Assembly: GCF_020860125.1 (NCBI RefSeq)
Contig: NZ_JAJBUX010000099.1
Coordinates: 1 to 25,092 of the forward strand
DNA: 25,092 nt
Source: Cloacibacillus sp.
GTDB taxonomy: Bacteria > Synergistota > Synergistia > Synergistales > Synergistaceae
Reading direction: 5' to 3'
Shown here: positions 14,681 through 21,663 of the stretch, in pieces
Layout: each line of letters begins with the position of its first letter
Numbering within the stretch: position 1 is the first letter of the stretch
Position numbers and translations under genes: made by a program
The notes under the pieces: generated by a model
Database searches by the model: none
Told to the model about the DNA's origin: nothing
What the model saw: the letters and a program-made list of their open reading frames with translations, nothing else

Positions 14681-15463
14681 TTAACTCGAGGCCTCCGTAA
14701 CGGCGGCCTTCATCTCGCGGACATACCGCGCCACATGGGGCGCGGCCTCTTTGCCGTACCGCACGCAGAGCTTGACGATGGCGCTGCCGACGATAGCGCC
14801 GTCGGCGACGGCGGCCATCGCGCGCGCCTGCTCCGGGGTTGAAATGCCGAAACCGACGGCGCAGGGAATATCCTTCTCCATCTTCACAAGCCGCACCATC
14901 GCGCCGACGTCGGTCGTTATCTCGCCTCTGACGCCGGTGACACCGAGCGACGACACGCAGTAGATGAAGCCCTCCGCGGCGCGCGCGATCATCGCAACGC
15001 GGTCGTTGGAGGTCGGCGCGATGAGCGAAACAAGCTCCAGCCCGCCTGAGCGGCAGGGCGCGGCGAACTCCTCCTTTTCCTCGAACGGCACGTCCGGCAG
15101 TATCAGCCCGTCGACGCCCGCCGAGGCGGCAGCCTTCACGAATCTCTCCGTCCCGTAGGAATAGACCACGTTGGCGTAGGTCATAAACACCAGCGGCACG
15201 GAAATCTTCGCGCGGATACGGCGCACCATCGCGAAAATCTTATCGGTGGTCACCCCTCCCGCAAGCGCGCGCACGTTGGCCGCCTGGATCACCGGCCCCT
15301 CGGCGGTCGGATCGGAAAAGGGAATGCCGAGTTCGATAATATCCGCGCCCGCCTCCGCCATCGCGCAGACAATCTTTTCCGTGATCTCCAGATCAGGGTC
15401 GCCGCAGGTGACGAATGGAATGAAAGCCTTGCCGGAGCCAAACGCCTCTCTTAACCTACTCAT
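14681..15463 (-). CDS. trpA: Tryptophan synthase alpha subunit
   Basis: A 260-aa TIM-barrel subunit that cleaves indole-3-glycerol phosphate to indole and glyceraldehyde-3-phosphate and passes indole to TrpB. The active-site loop ELGIPFSDP contains the catalytic Glu, E44. The second catalytic acid (Asp60 in E. coli, in SDPLADGP) is a Glu here, E55 in SDPTAEGP, a conservative change also seen in other TrpA sequences as I recall. The C-terminal VGFGIS and DGAIVGSAIV phosphate-binding segments are intact. It overlaps trpB by 8 nt and is the last gene of the operon. Confidence 0.96.
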   Translation of the reverse strand: MSRLREAFGSGKAFIPFVTCGDPDLEITEKIVCAMAEAGADIIELGIPFSDPTAEGPVIQAANVRALAGGVTTDKIFAMVRRIRAKISVPLVFMTYANVVYSYGTERFVKAAASAGVDGLILPDVPFEEKEEFAAPCRSGGLELVSLIAPTSNDRVAMIARAAEGFIYCVSSLGVTGVRGEITTDVGAMVRLVKMEKDIPCAVGFGISTPEQARAMAAVADGAIVGSAIVKLCVRYGKEAAPHVARYVREMKAAVTEASS

Positions 15464-16640
15464 GGATATCCTCCCCTCTGTAGCGGGCGATCGCCGCGCA
15501 GTCCTTGTCGCCGCGGCCCGACAGGTTGATGACGATTATCTGATCGCCGCCCATCCGCGGGGCGATCTTCCGCGCGTGGGCTACGGCATGCGCGCTCTCA
15601 ATGGCGGGAATGACGCCCTCCATGCGCGAAAGATACTCAAAGGCCTCGACGGCCTCCGCGTCGGTTACGGGCACATATTCGGCGCGTCCCGTATCATGCA
15701 GATGCGCGTGCTCCGGACCGATGCCCGGATAATCGAGCCCCGCCGAGATGGAATAGACCGGCGCGATCTGTCCGTACTCATCCTGGCAGAAGTACGACTT
15801 CATGCCGTGGAAGATGCCGAGCCTGCCGGTGGCGATGGTCGCCGCCGTCTCCGGCGTATCCGCGCCGCGCCCCGCCGCCTCGCAGCCGATGAGACATACG
15901 GAGGCGTCGGGGATAAAATGATAAAAGGCCCCTATAGCGTTTGAGCCGCCGCCGACACATGCCAGCACGACATCCGGTAATTTACCCTCCGCCGCGAGAA
16001 GCTGCTCCTTTATCTCCCTGGAGATCACCGACTGGAAATCGCGCACGATCGTCGGGAACGGGTGCGGCCCCATACATGAACCGAGAACGTAATGCGTATC
16101 GCTGATGCGGCTCGTCCATTCGCGCATCGTCTCGCTCACCGCGTCCTTAAGCGTGCCGGTGCCGCTATCTACGGCGTGGACCTTCGCCCCCAGCAGCCGC
16201 ATGCGGTAAACGTTGAGTGCCTGCCGTTCGGTATCCTCGCGCCCCATAAAGACCTCGCACTCAAGCCCCATCAGAGCCGCGGCGGTGGCCGTCGCGACAC
16301 CGTGCTGTCCGGCCCCTGTCTCGGCGATGACGCGTTTTTTACCCATACGCTGCGCGAGCAGCACCTGCCCCAGCACGTTGTTTATCTTATGCGCGCCGGT
16401 ATGGTTCAGATCCTCGCGCTTGAGGTATATCTTCGCGCCGCCGAGGTCGGCGGTCATGCGCCGCGCGAAATATAGCCGCGAGGGGCGTCCCGCGTAGTCG
16501 TTAAGCAGCGCCGTCAGCTCCCGGTTGAAATCCTCGTCGTCCTTATAGTGATTATAGGCCGCTTCCAATTCAATGACGGCGTTCATCAGCGTTTCGGGAA
16601 TATACTGCCCGCCGTGGACGCCAAACCGTCCGTTATCCAT
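15456..16640 (-). CDS. trpB: Tryptophan synthase beta subunit
   Basis: A 394-aa PLP enzyme that joins indole and serine into tryptophan. The PLP lysine is K85 in HTGAHKINN, the catalytic Glu is E107 in AETGAGQHG, and the phosphate-binding loop GGGSNA is at 230-235. The start GRFGVHGGQYIPETL and the length are typical of the TrpB1 type that works with TrpA. Its ATG shares one base with the trpF stop (TAATG). Confidence 0.97.
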   Translation of the reverse strand: MDNGRFGVHGGQYIPETLMNAVIELEAAYNHYKDDEDFNRELTALLNDYAGRPSRLYFARRMTADLGGAKIYLKREDLNHTGAHKINNVLGQVLLAQRMGKKRVIAETGAGQHGVATATAAALMGLECEVFMGREDTERQALNVYRMRLLGAKVHAVDSGTGTLKDAVSETMREWTSRISDTHYVLGSCMGPHPFPTIVRDFQSVISREIKEQLLAAEGKLPDVVLACVGGGSNAIGAFYHFIPDASVCLIGCEAAGRGADTPETAATIATGRLGIFHGMKSYFCQDEYGQIAPVYSISAGLDYPGIGPEHAHLHDTGRAEYVPVTDAEAVEAFEYLSRMEGVIPAIESAHAVAHARKIAPRMGGDQIIVINLSGRGDKDCAAIARYRGEDIHE

Positions 16641-17245
16641 TATGAATACCTCCTCACCGCGGCCACTGCCGCCTCTATCTTCACGGGGTCCTTGACCCCC
16701 TCAGTCTCCACGCCGCTGCTCATATCCACCGCGAAGGGGCGCAGCCGCGCCAAAGCGTCGGAGATATTTTCCGCTCCCAATCCGCCGGCGAGAAAAAACG
16801 GCCTTTCGAAACCCTCCGCCAGCCGCCAGTCGAACCGCTCCCCCGTGCCGCCGCCGCTGTCCAGCAGCACATAGTCCGCTAGACTCTCCGCGGCGCGCTC
16901 CGCGTCCGCGGGCGACGCCACGCGGAAGGCCTGTATCAGCATCCCCGCCGAGAGGCGGCGCAGCTCCTTAATATAGGAAGCATCCTCCGTGCCGTGCAGC
17001 TGCGCGGCGCCGATCACGCCATCGTTGAGCAGCCGCGCCACCAGCGACGGGCTCTCGTCGACAAATACCCCCACGGGAACGATGCCTGGGTTCAAGCGGG
17101 CCGCAAGTTCGCGTGCCCGCTGCGGCGTCACATTTCGGCGGCTCCTGGGCACATTGATGACAAAGCCGCAGTAATCGGGGAGGTACCTGTTTACATAGTC
17201 AATATCGCAGGGGCGCGTGAGCCCGCATATTTTGATCCTCGTCAT
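16640..17245 (-). CDS. trpF: Phosphoribosylanthranilate isomerase
   Basis: A 201-aa TIM-barrel enzyme for the third step of tryptophan synthesis, converting phosphoribosylanthranilate to CdRP by an Amadori rearrangement. The catalytic Cys is C7 (KICGLT) and the catalytic Asp is D129 (LLDSGGGTG). VDMSSGVE near the C-terminus is the phosphate-binding segment. It is a stand-alone gene, not fused to trpC as in E. coli. It overlaps trpC by 4 nt (ATGA). Confidence 0.96.
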   Translation of the reverse strand: MTRIKICGLTRPCDIDYVNRYLPDYCGFVINVPRSRRNVTPQRARELAARLNPGIVPVGVFVDESPSLVARLLNDGVIGAAQLHGTEDASYIKELRRLSAGMLIQAFRVASPADAERAAESLADYVLLDSGGGTGERFDWRLAEGFERPFFLAGGLGAENISDALARLRPFAVDMSSGVETEGVKDPVKIEAAVAAVRRYS

Positions 17246-18033
17246 TGGCCGCCGCCCCGCAGTTCGGCGAGCATCGCGCGCCTGTCCGCGGTGCGCATCA
17301 GCTTTTCACCGATAAGCACCGCGTCGACGCCGTGCCGCCGCAGCCTTTCAATATCACCGGCGCTCTCGATGCCGCTTTCGGAAACAAAGACGATCTCCGG
17401 CGGCACCAGCGAACGCAGGCGGCAGCTGACCTCCATATCCACCTGAAAGTTCCTGAGATCGCGGTTATTGACGCCGACGATCCTCGCCCCGGCCCTCAGA
17501 GCCCGCTCCACCTCGGCCTCGTCATGCGCCTCTACGAGCGCCGAAAGGCCAAGCTCCCCGGCGAGCTGCGCGAAGGAACACAGCTGCGCGTCGTCGAGGA
17601 GGGCGCAGATCAGCAGCACCGCCGAGGCTCCGAGCGCCCGCGCCGCGCAGACCATATACTCGTCCACGACAAAATCCTTGCGCAAAACGGGGATCGATAT
17701 CTCCTCCGCTATCTCGCTCAGATAGCGGTCCTCACCCTTGAACCAGTACGGCTCCGTGAGACAGGAGACCGCCGCCGCGCCCGCCTCCTGATAGTCGCGC
17801 GCGATATCAAGATAGGGAAAATCAGCGGCGATGAGCCCTTTAGAGGGAGAGGCCCGCTTTACCTCGCAGATGAAGGATATATCGCCGCCCTTCAGCGCCC
17901 GTTCAAAGGCGAAGGGCTCGCGCTCTTTGGCGGCCGCCTCTGCCCGCCGCATTACCTCGGAGAGAGGCCGCCGGACCTTCTCCTCCGCCACACGCAGCTT
18001 CGTGCGCCCGGCGATCTCCGCGAGGATGTTCAC
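17242..18033 (-). CDS. trpC: Indole-3-glycerol phosphate synthase
   Basis: A 263-aa TIM-barrel enzyme that closes the indole ring from CdRP. Motifs are EVKRASPSKG (57-66), LRKDF (117-121), GVNNRDL and VSESGI, with the C-terminal LIGEKLM phosphate-binding segment. All expected catalytic residues appear present. The start is GTG at 18033, overlapping the trpD stop as GTGA. Confidence 0.96.
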   Translation of the reverse strand: MNILAEIAGRTKLRVAEEKVRRPLSEVMRRAEAAAKEREPFAFERALKGGDISFICEVKRASPSKGLIAADFPYLDIARDYQEAGAAAVSCLTEPYWFKGEDRYLSEIAEEISIPVLRKDFVVDEYMVCAARALGASAVLLICALLDDAQLCSFAQLAGELGLSALVEAHDEAEVERALRAGARIVGVNNRDLRNFQVDMEVSCRLRSLVPPEIVFVSESGIESAGDIERLRRHGVDAVLIGEKLMRTADRRAMLAELRGGGQ

Positions 18034-19040
18034 CTGTTGCTCTCCGCGATAAATTCTTCGAGCTTTTTCAGCGCCGCGCCGGAATCCAGCAGCTCCTCGG
18101 CCATCCGCACGCCGGCCTCCACCGTTTCGGCCCTGCCGCCGATATAAAGCGCCGCGCCAGCGTTGAGACAGACCGCCTGCCGTTTCGCGCCGCGCTCCCT
18201 GCCGGCGAGGATCGCCCTTGTGATAGCCGCGTTCTCCTCGGGAGTGCCGCCGGTCAGCTCGGATTTGTCGCAGCGCTGATAGCCAAAGCGCTCCGGCGTT
18301 ATCTCATAAGACTGGAACCAGCCCTCTTTTATCTCGCAGACCGACGTCGGCGCGCTCATCGATATCTCGTCGAGCCTGTCCTGCCCATAGACCACCATGC
18401 CCCTGACGACGCCCAAGCGGGACATCACCTGCGCGAGCGGCTCCACCAGCGCCTCCTCATAGACCCCCATCAGTTCGCGGTTCGCCCCGGCGGGATTGGT
18501 GAGCGGGCCAAGGATGTTGAATACGGTGCGGATGCTGAGCTCCTTGCGGATCGGCGCGACATACTTCATCGCGATATGATAATTCTGGGCAAAGAGGAAG
18601 CAGATATTTATCTCCCTCAGCAGCCGCGCACTCTCCTCCGGCGCAAGGGTAATCTTCACCCCGAGCGCCTCGAGGACGTCCGCCGCGCCGCACTTCGAAG
18701 AGGCAGCGCGGTTGCCGTGCTTGGCGACCGGCACGCCGCCGGCGGCGATCACCATCGCCGAGGTCGTCGATATATTGAAAGAGTTGGCGTTGTCGCCCCC
18801 CGTACCGACTATCTCCAGCACATCCATGTCGTGCAGCAGTTTGACGCAGTGCTGGCGCATCCCCGCCGCCGAGCCGGTGATCTCCTCCGTCGTCTCGCCC
18901 TTAAGCGAAAGCGCCGTCAGATAGGCCGCCGTCTGGACCTGGCTCGTCTTTCCGTCCATGATCTCGTTCATCACGTCCTGCGCCTCGGAATAGCTCAGAT
19001 CCTCTTTTTTTGAGAGTCTTATTATCGCCTCTTTGATCAT
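18030..19040 (-). CDS. trpD: Anthranilate phosphoribosyltransferase
   Basis: A 336-aa enzyme that adds phosphoribose from PRPP to anthranilate. The PRPP-binding GTGGD is at residues 79-83, and KHGNRAASS is at 107-115, which binds anthranilate and PRPP; the later DEIS and metal-binding acids are intact. The ATG at 19040 is preferred because GGAGG lies 8 nt upstream. An ATG at 19061, inside trpG, would place that ribosome site within the coding region. It is not fused to trpG, unlike the E. coli gene. Confidence 0.95.
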   Translation of the reverse strand: MIKEAIIRLSKKEDLSYSEAQDVMNEIMDGKTSQVQTAAYLTALSLKGETTEEITGSAAGMRQHCVKLLHDMDVLEIVGTGGDNANSFNISTTSAMVIAAGGVPVAKHGNRAASSKCGAADVLEALGVKITLAPEESARLLREINICFLFAQNYHIAMKYVAPIRKELSIRTVFNILGPLTNPAGANRELMGVYEEALVEPLAQVMSRLGVVRGMVVYGQDRLDEISMSAPTSVCEIKEGWFQSYEITPERFGYQRCDKSELTGGTPEENAAITRAILAGRERGAKRQAVCLNAGAALYIGGRAETVEAGVRMAEELLDSGAALKKLEEFIAESNR

Positions 19041-19045
19041 CTCTA

Positions 19046-19621
19046 TTACCTCCTGATCCATTCAAGAAAATTTTTCATGATCGCCGGACCGTCGGGGGTC
19101 ATCACCGACTCCGGATGAAACTGTACGCCGCAGACAGAACGTTCGCGGTCCTCCACCGCCATCACCTCGCCGTCCGCCGTGCGCGCGGTGACCCGCAGCA
19201 CCGGTGGCAGGCTCTCCTCTACGGCTGAAAGCGAATGATAGCGCGCCGCGGGAAAGCCATCTGCGATTCCTTTAAAAAGCAGGCTCTCAGGCTCGGCAAA
19301 TACCGCCGAAACCCTGCCGTGCATCAGGCTCTTCGCGTAAGATACGCGTCCGCCGAGGGCCGTGCAGATGACCTGCAGGCCCAGACAGACGCCAAAGATA
19401 GGGATATTTCCGGCAAATCGCCGTACTACCAAAGGGCAGATCCCCGCCTCCTCCGGTCTGCCGGGGCCGGGAGAGAGGAATATCGCCCGCGGCGCGAGGG
19501 CCGCTATCTCCTCCAGCGTCAGCGCATCGTTGCGCGCCACCGTAATATCTGGATCAAAGGAGCCGATAAGCTGGTAAAGGTTATAAGAAAAGCTGTCGTA
19601 GTTGTCAATGAGCAGAAACAT
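19046..19621 (-). CDS. trpG: Anthranilate synthase component II (glutamine amidotransferase)
   Basis: A 191-aa class-I glutamine amidotransferase that supplies ammonia to TrpE. The catalytic triad is C79 (GVCLGLQ), H169 and E171 (FHPES). The N-terminus LLIDNYDSFSYN and the oxyanion motif SPGPGRP are standard. The ATG at 19621 shares a base with the trpE stop (TAATG) and has GGAGGA just upstream. A pabA role shared with folate synthesis is possible, but the operon position supports tryptophan. Confidence 0.96.
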   Translation of the reverse strand: MFLLIDNYDSFSYNLYQLIGSFDPDITVARNDALTLEEIAALAPRAIFLSPGPGRPEEAGICPLVVRRFAGNIPIFGVCLGLQVICTALGGRVSYAKSLMHGRVSAVFAEPESLLFKGIADGFPAARYHSLSAVEESLPPVLRVTARTADGEVMAVEDRERSVCGVQFHPESVMTPDGPAIMKNFLEWIRR

Positions 19622-21102
19622 TATAATCCTCCCTCCGCGTCGCGAAGGGCCCGCACAACGGCCCGCGCCTTGTCGGCGCACTCGCGGTACTCCCTCTCTG
19701 GAACGCTGTCGGCGACGATACCGGCTCCTGACTGCACGCAAAGACGGCCATCCTTTTTATAGGCGAGGCGAATGGCGATACAGGTGTCCATATTGCCGCT
19801 GAAATCAAGATACCCGACGGCCCCGCCATAAATACCGCGTCTGCCGCCCTCAAGCTCACGGATAATCTCGCAGGCGCGTATCTTCGGAGCGCCTGAAAGA
19901 GTGCCGGCGGGAAGGATAGAGTCGACGGCGTCCACGGCGTCGCGGTCCGCGCGCAGCAGCCCCGATACCGTCGAACCAATGTGCATCACATGCGAGAACC
20001 GCTGAATCGCCATATACTCCTCGACGCGGACCGAATTCAGGCGGCAGACACGCCCCAGGTCGTTCCGTCCGAGATCCACCAGCATGTTGTGCTCGGCGAG
20101 CTCCTTCTCGTCGGCGAGCAGTTCGCGTTCAAGCGCCGCGTCCTCCACCTCGTCGGCTTCGCGGCGGCGGGTACCGGCGAGGGGAAACGTGTAAAGAGCA
20201 CCGTCCTCCAGACGCGCCAGCGTCTCCGGCGAAGCGCCCGCGATCTCGATATCGTCGCTGGAAAAATAAAACATATAGGGCGATGGATTAAGCGTGCGCA
20301 GCACCCTGTAGGTATCGAAAAGGCTGCCCTCCGCATCCGCCGTGAGAGGATTGGAGAGCACCACCTGAAAAATATCGCCCTCGCGTATATGATCCTTAGC
20401 GCGTTCCACCATGGCGCGGAACTCATCCTTTGAGAAGCGCGGCGTCAGCTCTTCCTTCAGCCGCAGCGGCTTGAAGGCCGCCTTCGCGCCGCTCTCCAGC
20501 AGCGCCCCCGTCTCGTCGAAAATCGCCTCGGCACGGCGGTATCCCTCCTCGATATCATCCGTGGGAACGCCAGCGATCAAAACAAGCTTCTGCCGGTAAT
20601 GGTCAAAAGCGATGACGCGGTCAAAAAGCATCAGATCCACGTCGCGAAAATCACGCTCCTCCGAAGCGCCGCGCAGAGTGGGCTCCGCGTATTTAAGATA
20701 ATCATAGGAAAAATAACCTACCAGCCCGCCGCAGAAGGGCGGCAGCCCTTTTACCTTGGGGCTGCGGTGTCTTTCGAGGACGGCGCGGATCGCCGCGCCG
20801 GGATGATCTACCTCCTCCACGCGCTCCCGAACCTCTTCGCCGTCCACGTCTTCGCGGATGCGCAGCATACCCTCCGAGCAGGTAAGCTCGAGCGTGGGGG
20901 CGCAGCCGAGAAAAGAATAACGGCCCCACCGCTGATTATTCTCGGCGCTCTCAAGCAAAAAACAGTGGCGGCCGGCGGCCCGCAGCGTCCGCATCACCTC
21001 CACGGGGGTATAACGGTCGGCGTAGAGCTCGCGACAGACCGGCACCCGGCGGTAATCTCCCGAGCGGGCCAGCGCCCGCACATCTTCCAGAGTCGGATAC
21101 AT
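19621..21102 (-). CDS. trpE: Anthranilate synthase component I
   Basis: A 493-aa chorismate-using enzyme that makes anthranilate with ammonia from TrpG. The LLES element at 49-52 is the usual site for feedback inhibition by tryptophan, so the enzyme is probably tryptophan-sensitive. The catalytic core has FPLAGTRRR (306-314), DEKELAEHNMLVDLGRND (331-348), PAGTLSGAPK (398-407) and IYGGAVGY (424-431). The ATG at 21102 has GGAGG 7 nt upstream. The frame is open further upstream, but only through the T-box leader. It is the first gene of the operon. Confidence 0.97.
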   Translation of the reverse strand: MYPTLEDVRALARSGDYRRVPVCRELYADRYTPVEVMRTLRAAGRHCFLLESAENNQRWGRYSFLGCAPTLELTCSEGMLRIREDVDGEEVRERVEEVDHPGAAIRAVLERHRSPKVKGLPPFCGGLVGYFSYDYLKYAEPTLRGASEERDFRDVDLMLFDRVIAFDHYRQKLVLIAGVPTDDIEEGYRRAEAIFDETGALLESGAKAAFKPLRLKEELTPRFSKDEFRAMVERAKDHIREGDIFQVVLSNPLTADAEGSLFDTYRVLRTLNPSPYMFYFSSDDIEIAGASPETLARLEDGALYTFPLAGTRRREADEVEDAALERELLADEKELAEHNMLVDLGRNDLGRVCRLNSVRVEEYMAIQRFSHVMHIGSTVSGLLRADRDAVDAVDSILPAGTLSGAPKIRACEIIRELEGGRRGIYGGAVGYLDFSGNMDTCIAIRLAYKKDGRLCVQSGAGIVADSVPEREYRECADKARAVVRALRDAEGGL

Positions 21103-21412
21103 CGAAAAACCTCCATCCTCCGCCGGAGAATAAAAAAACGTCCCCGGCAGAATAATAATCTGCCAAGGACGGGTAAAATTCCCGCGGTGCCACCTTGCTT
21201 CACGGCATGTGCGTGCTCTTTGCGAGATACAATCATATCTCCGGCAACTGACGTATGCCCTCACGTCACGGAATACTCGGCTATAAACCTTTCCCCGCGC
21301 CCTCGGTGGTCCATTTGCCTGACTGCGTTCCACCCGGTTCTCAGCATCCCGGACTCTCTGTAAGTGCACGACAGACGTTATCTCCACGTCAATGGTTTGT
21401 CATATTCAACTG
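21103..21412 (-). promoter_or_regulatory. T-box leader specific for tRNA-Trp
   Basis: A T-box riboswitch in front of trpE. On the minus strand the basal stem I (GTGG with CCAC) is followed by an AGATAA bulge. The apical part AGAGAGTCCGGG...GCTGAGAACC is typical of stem I. The specifier codon is TGG at 21311-21313 (context CAAATGGACC), reading the Trp anticodon. The T-box sequence AAGGTGGCACCGCGGG is at 21181-21196. Its TGGC (21189-21192) would pair with the 3' end of a tRNA having discriminator G, as tRNA-Trp has. Uncharged tRNA-Trp should stabilise the antiterminator and switch the operon on. Confidence 0.9.
21132..21171 (-). terminator. T-box regulated terminator
   Basis: On the minus strand CGTCCTTGGCAGA pairs with TCTGCCGGGGACG (one G-T pair and one mismatch, loop TTATTAT), followed by seven T residues. 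The T-box sequence lies just upstream, so antiterminator and terminator are alternative structures. It ends 29 nt before the trpE ATG. Confidence 0.9.
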
Positions 21413-21418
21413 TTGGTT

Positions 21419-21446
21419 AGTATATGCCAAAATCTATATCTGTCAA
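21419..21446 (-). promoter_or_regulatory. trp operon promoter
   Basis: On the minus strand a perfect TTGACA (21441-21446), a 16-nt spacer and TATACT (21419-21424). Transcription should start near 21412, giving a leader of about 310 nt before trpE, a normal length for a T-box leader. Confidence 0.8.
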
Positions 21447-21553
21447 TAGCGCCTTTTACCGCATCGGCCTCCGAGCCAATACCAGCGGTGACGAACAGAG
21501 GCAATTCGTCGCGCCGATTTCCCCTCCTGTAAGACAAAAACACCAACAATCGC

Positions 21554-21581
21554 TTGACAAATCAATAGCACAAACTATATT
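21554..21581 (+). promoter_or_regulatory. Promoter of the surface-protein gene
   Basis: TTGACA (21554-21559), a 16-nt spacer and TATATT (21576-21581). Predicted transcription start is near 21588, leaving a 5' leader of about 75 nt. The interval 21447-21553 between the two divergent promoters shows nothing else recognisable. Confidence 0.65.
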
Positions 21582-21589
21582 GTATATCA

Positions 21590-21605
21590 TAGGTATTTTT
21601 ACCTA
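21590..21605. promoter_or_regulatory. Palindrome at the predicted transcript start
   Basis: TAGGTA, TTTT, TACCTA is a perfect 6-bp inverted repeat. It starts within about 2-3 nt of the predicted first base of the surface-protein mRNA. It could be an operator or a short 5' hairpin protecting the mRNA. The regulator is unknown. Confidence 0.35.
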
Positions 21606-21663
21606 ATTCTATATTTCATGCTTTGTGTATTTTAAAACATATTGAAAAGGAGCCTGATACGTT

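Noticed and set aside
14681..15463. TrpA as inactive because the second catalytic acid is Glu, not Asp
   Set aside because: The change is conservative, the rest of the active site is intact and the gene is embedded in a complete operon, so loss of function is unlikely.
21103..21387. N-terminal extension of trpE by 95 codons
   Set aside because: It would translate the T-box leader and its terminator; the ATG at 21102 has a well-placed GGAGG.
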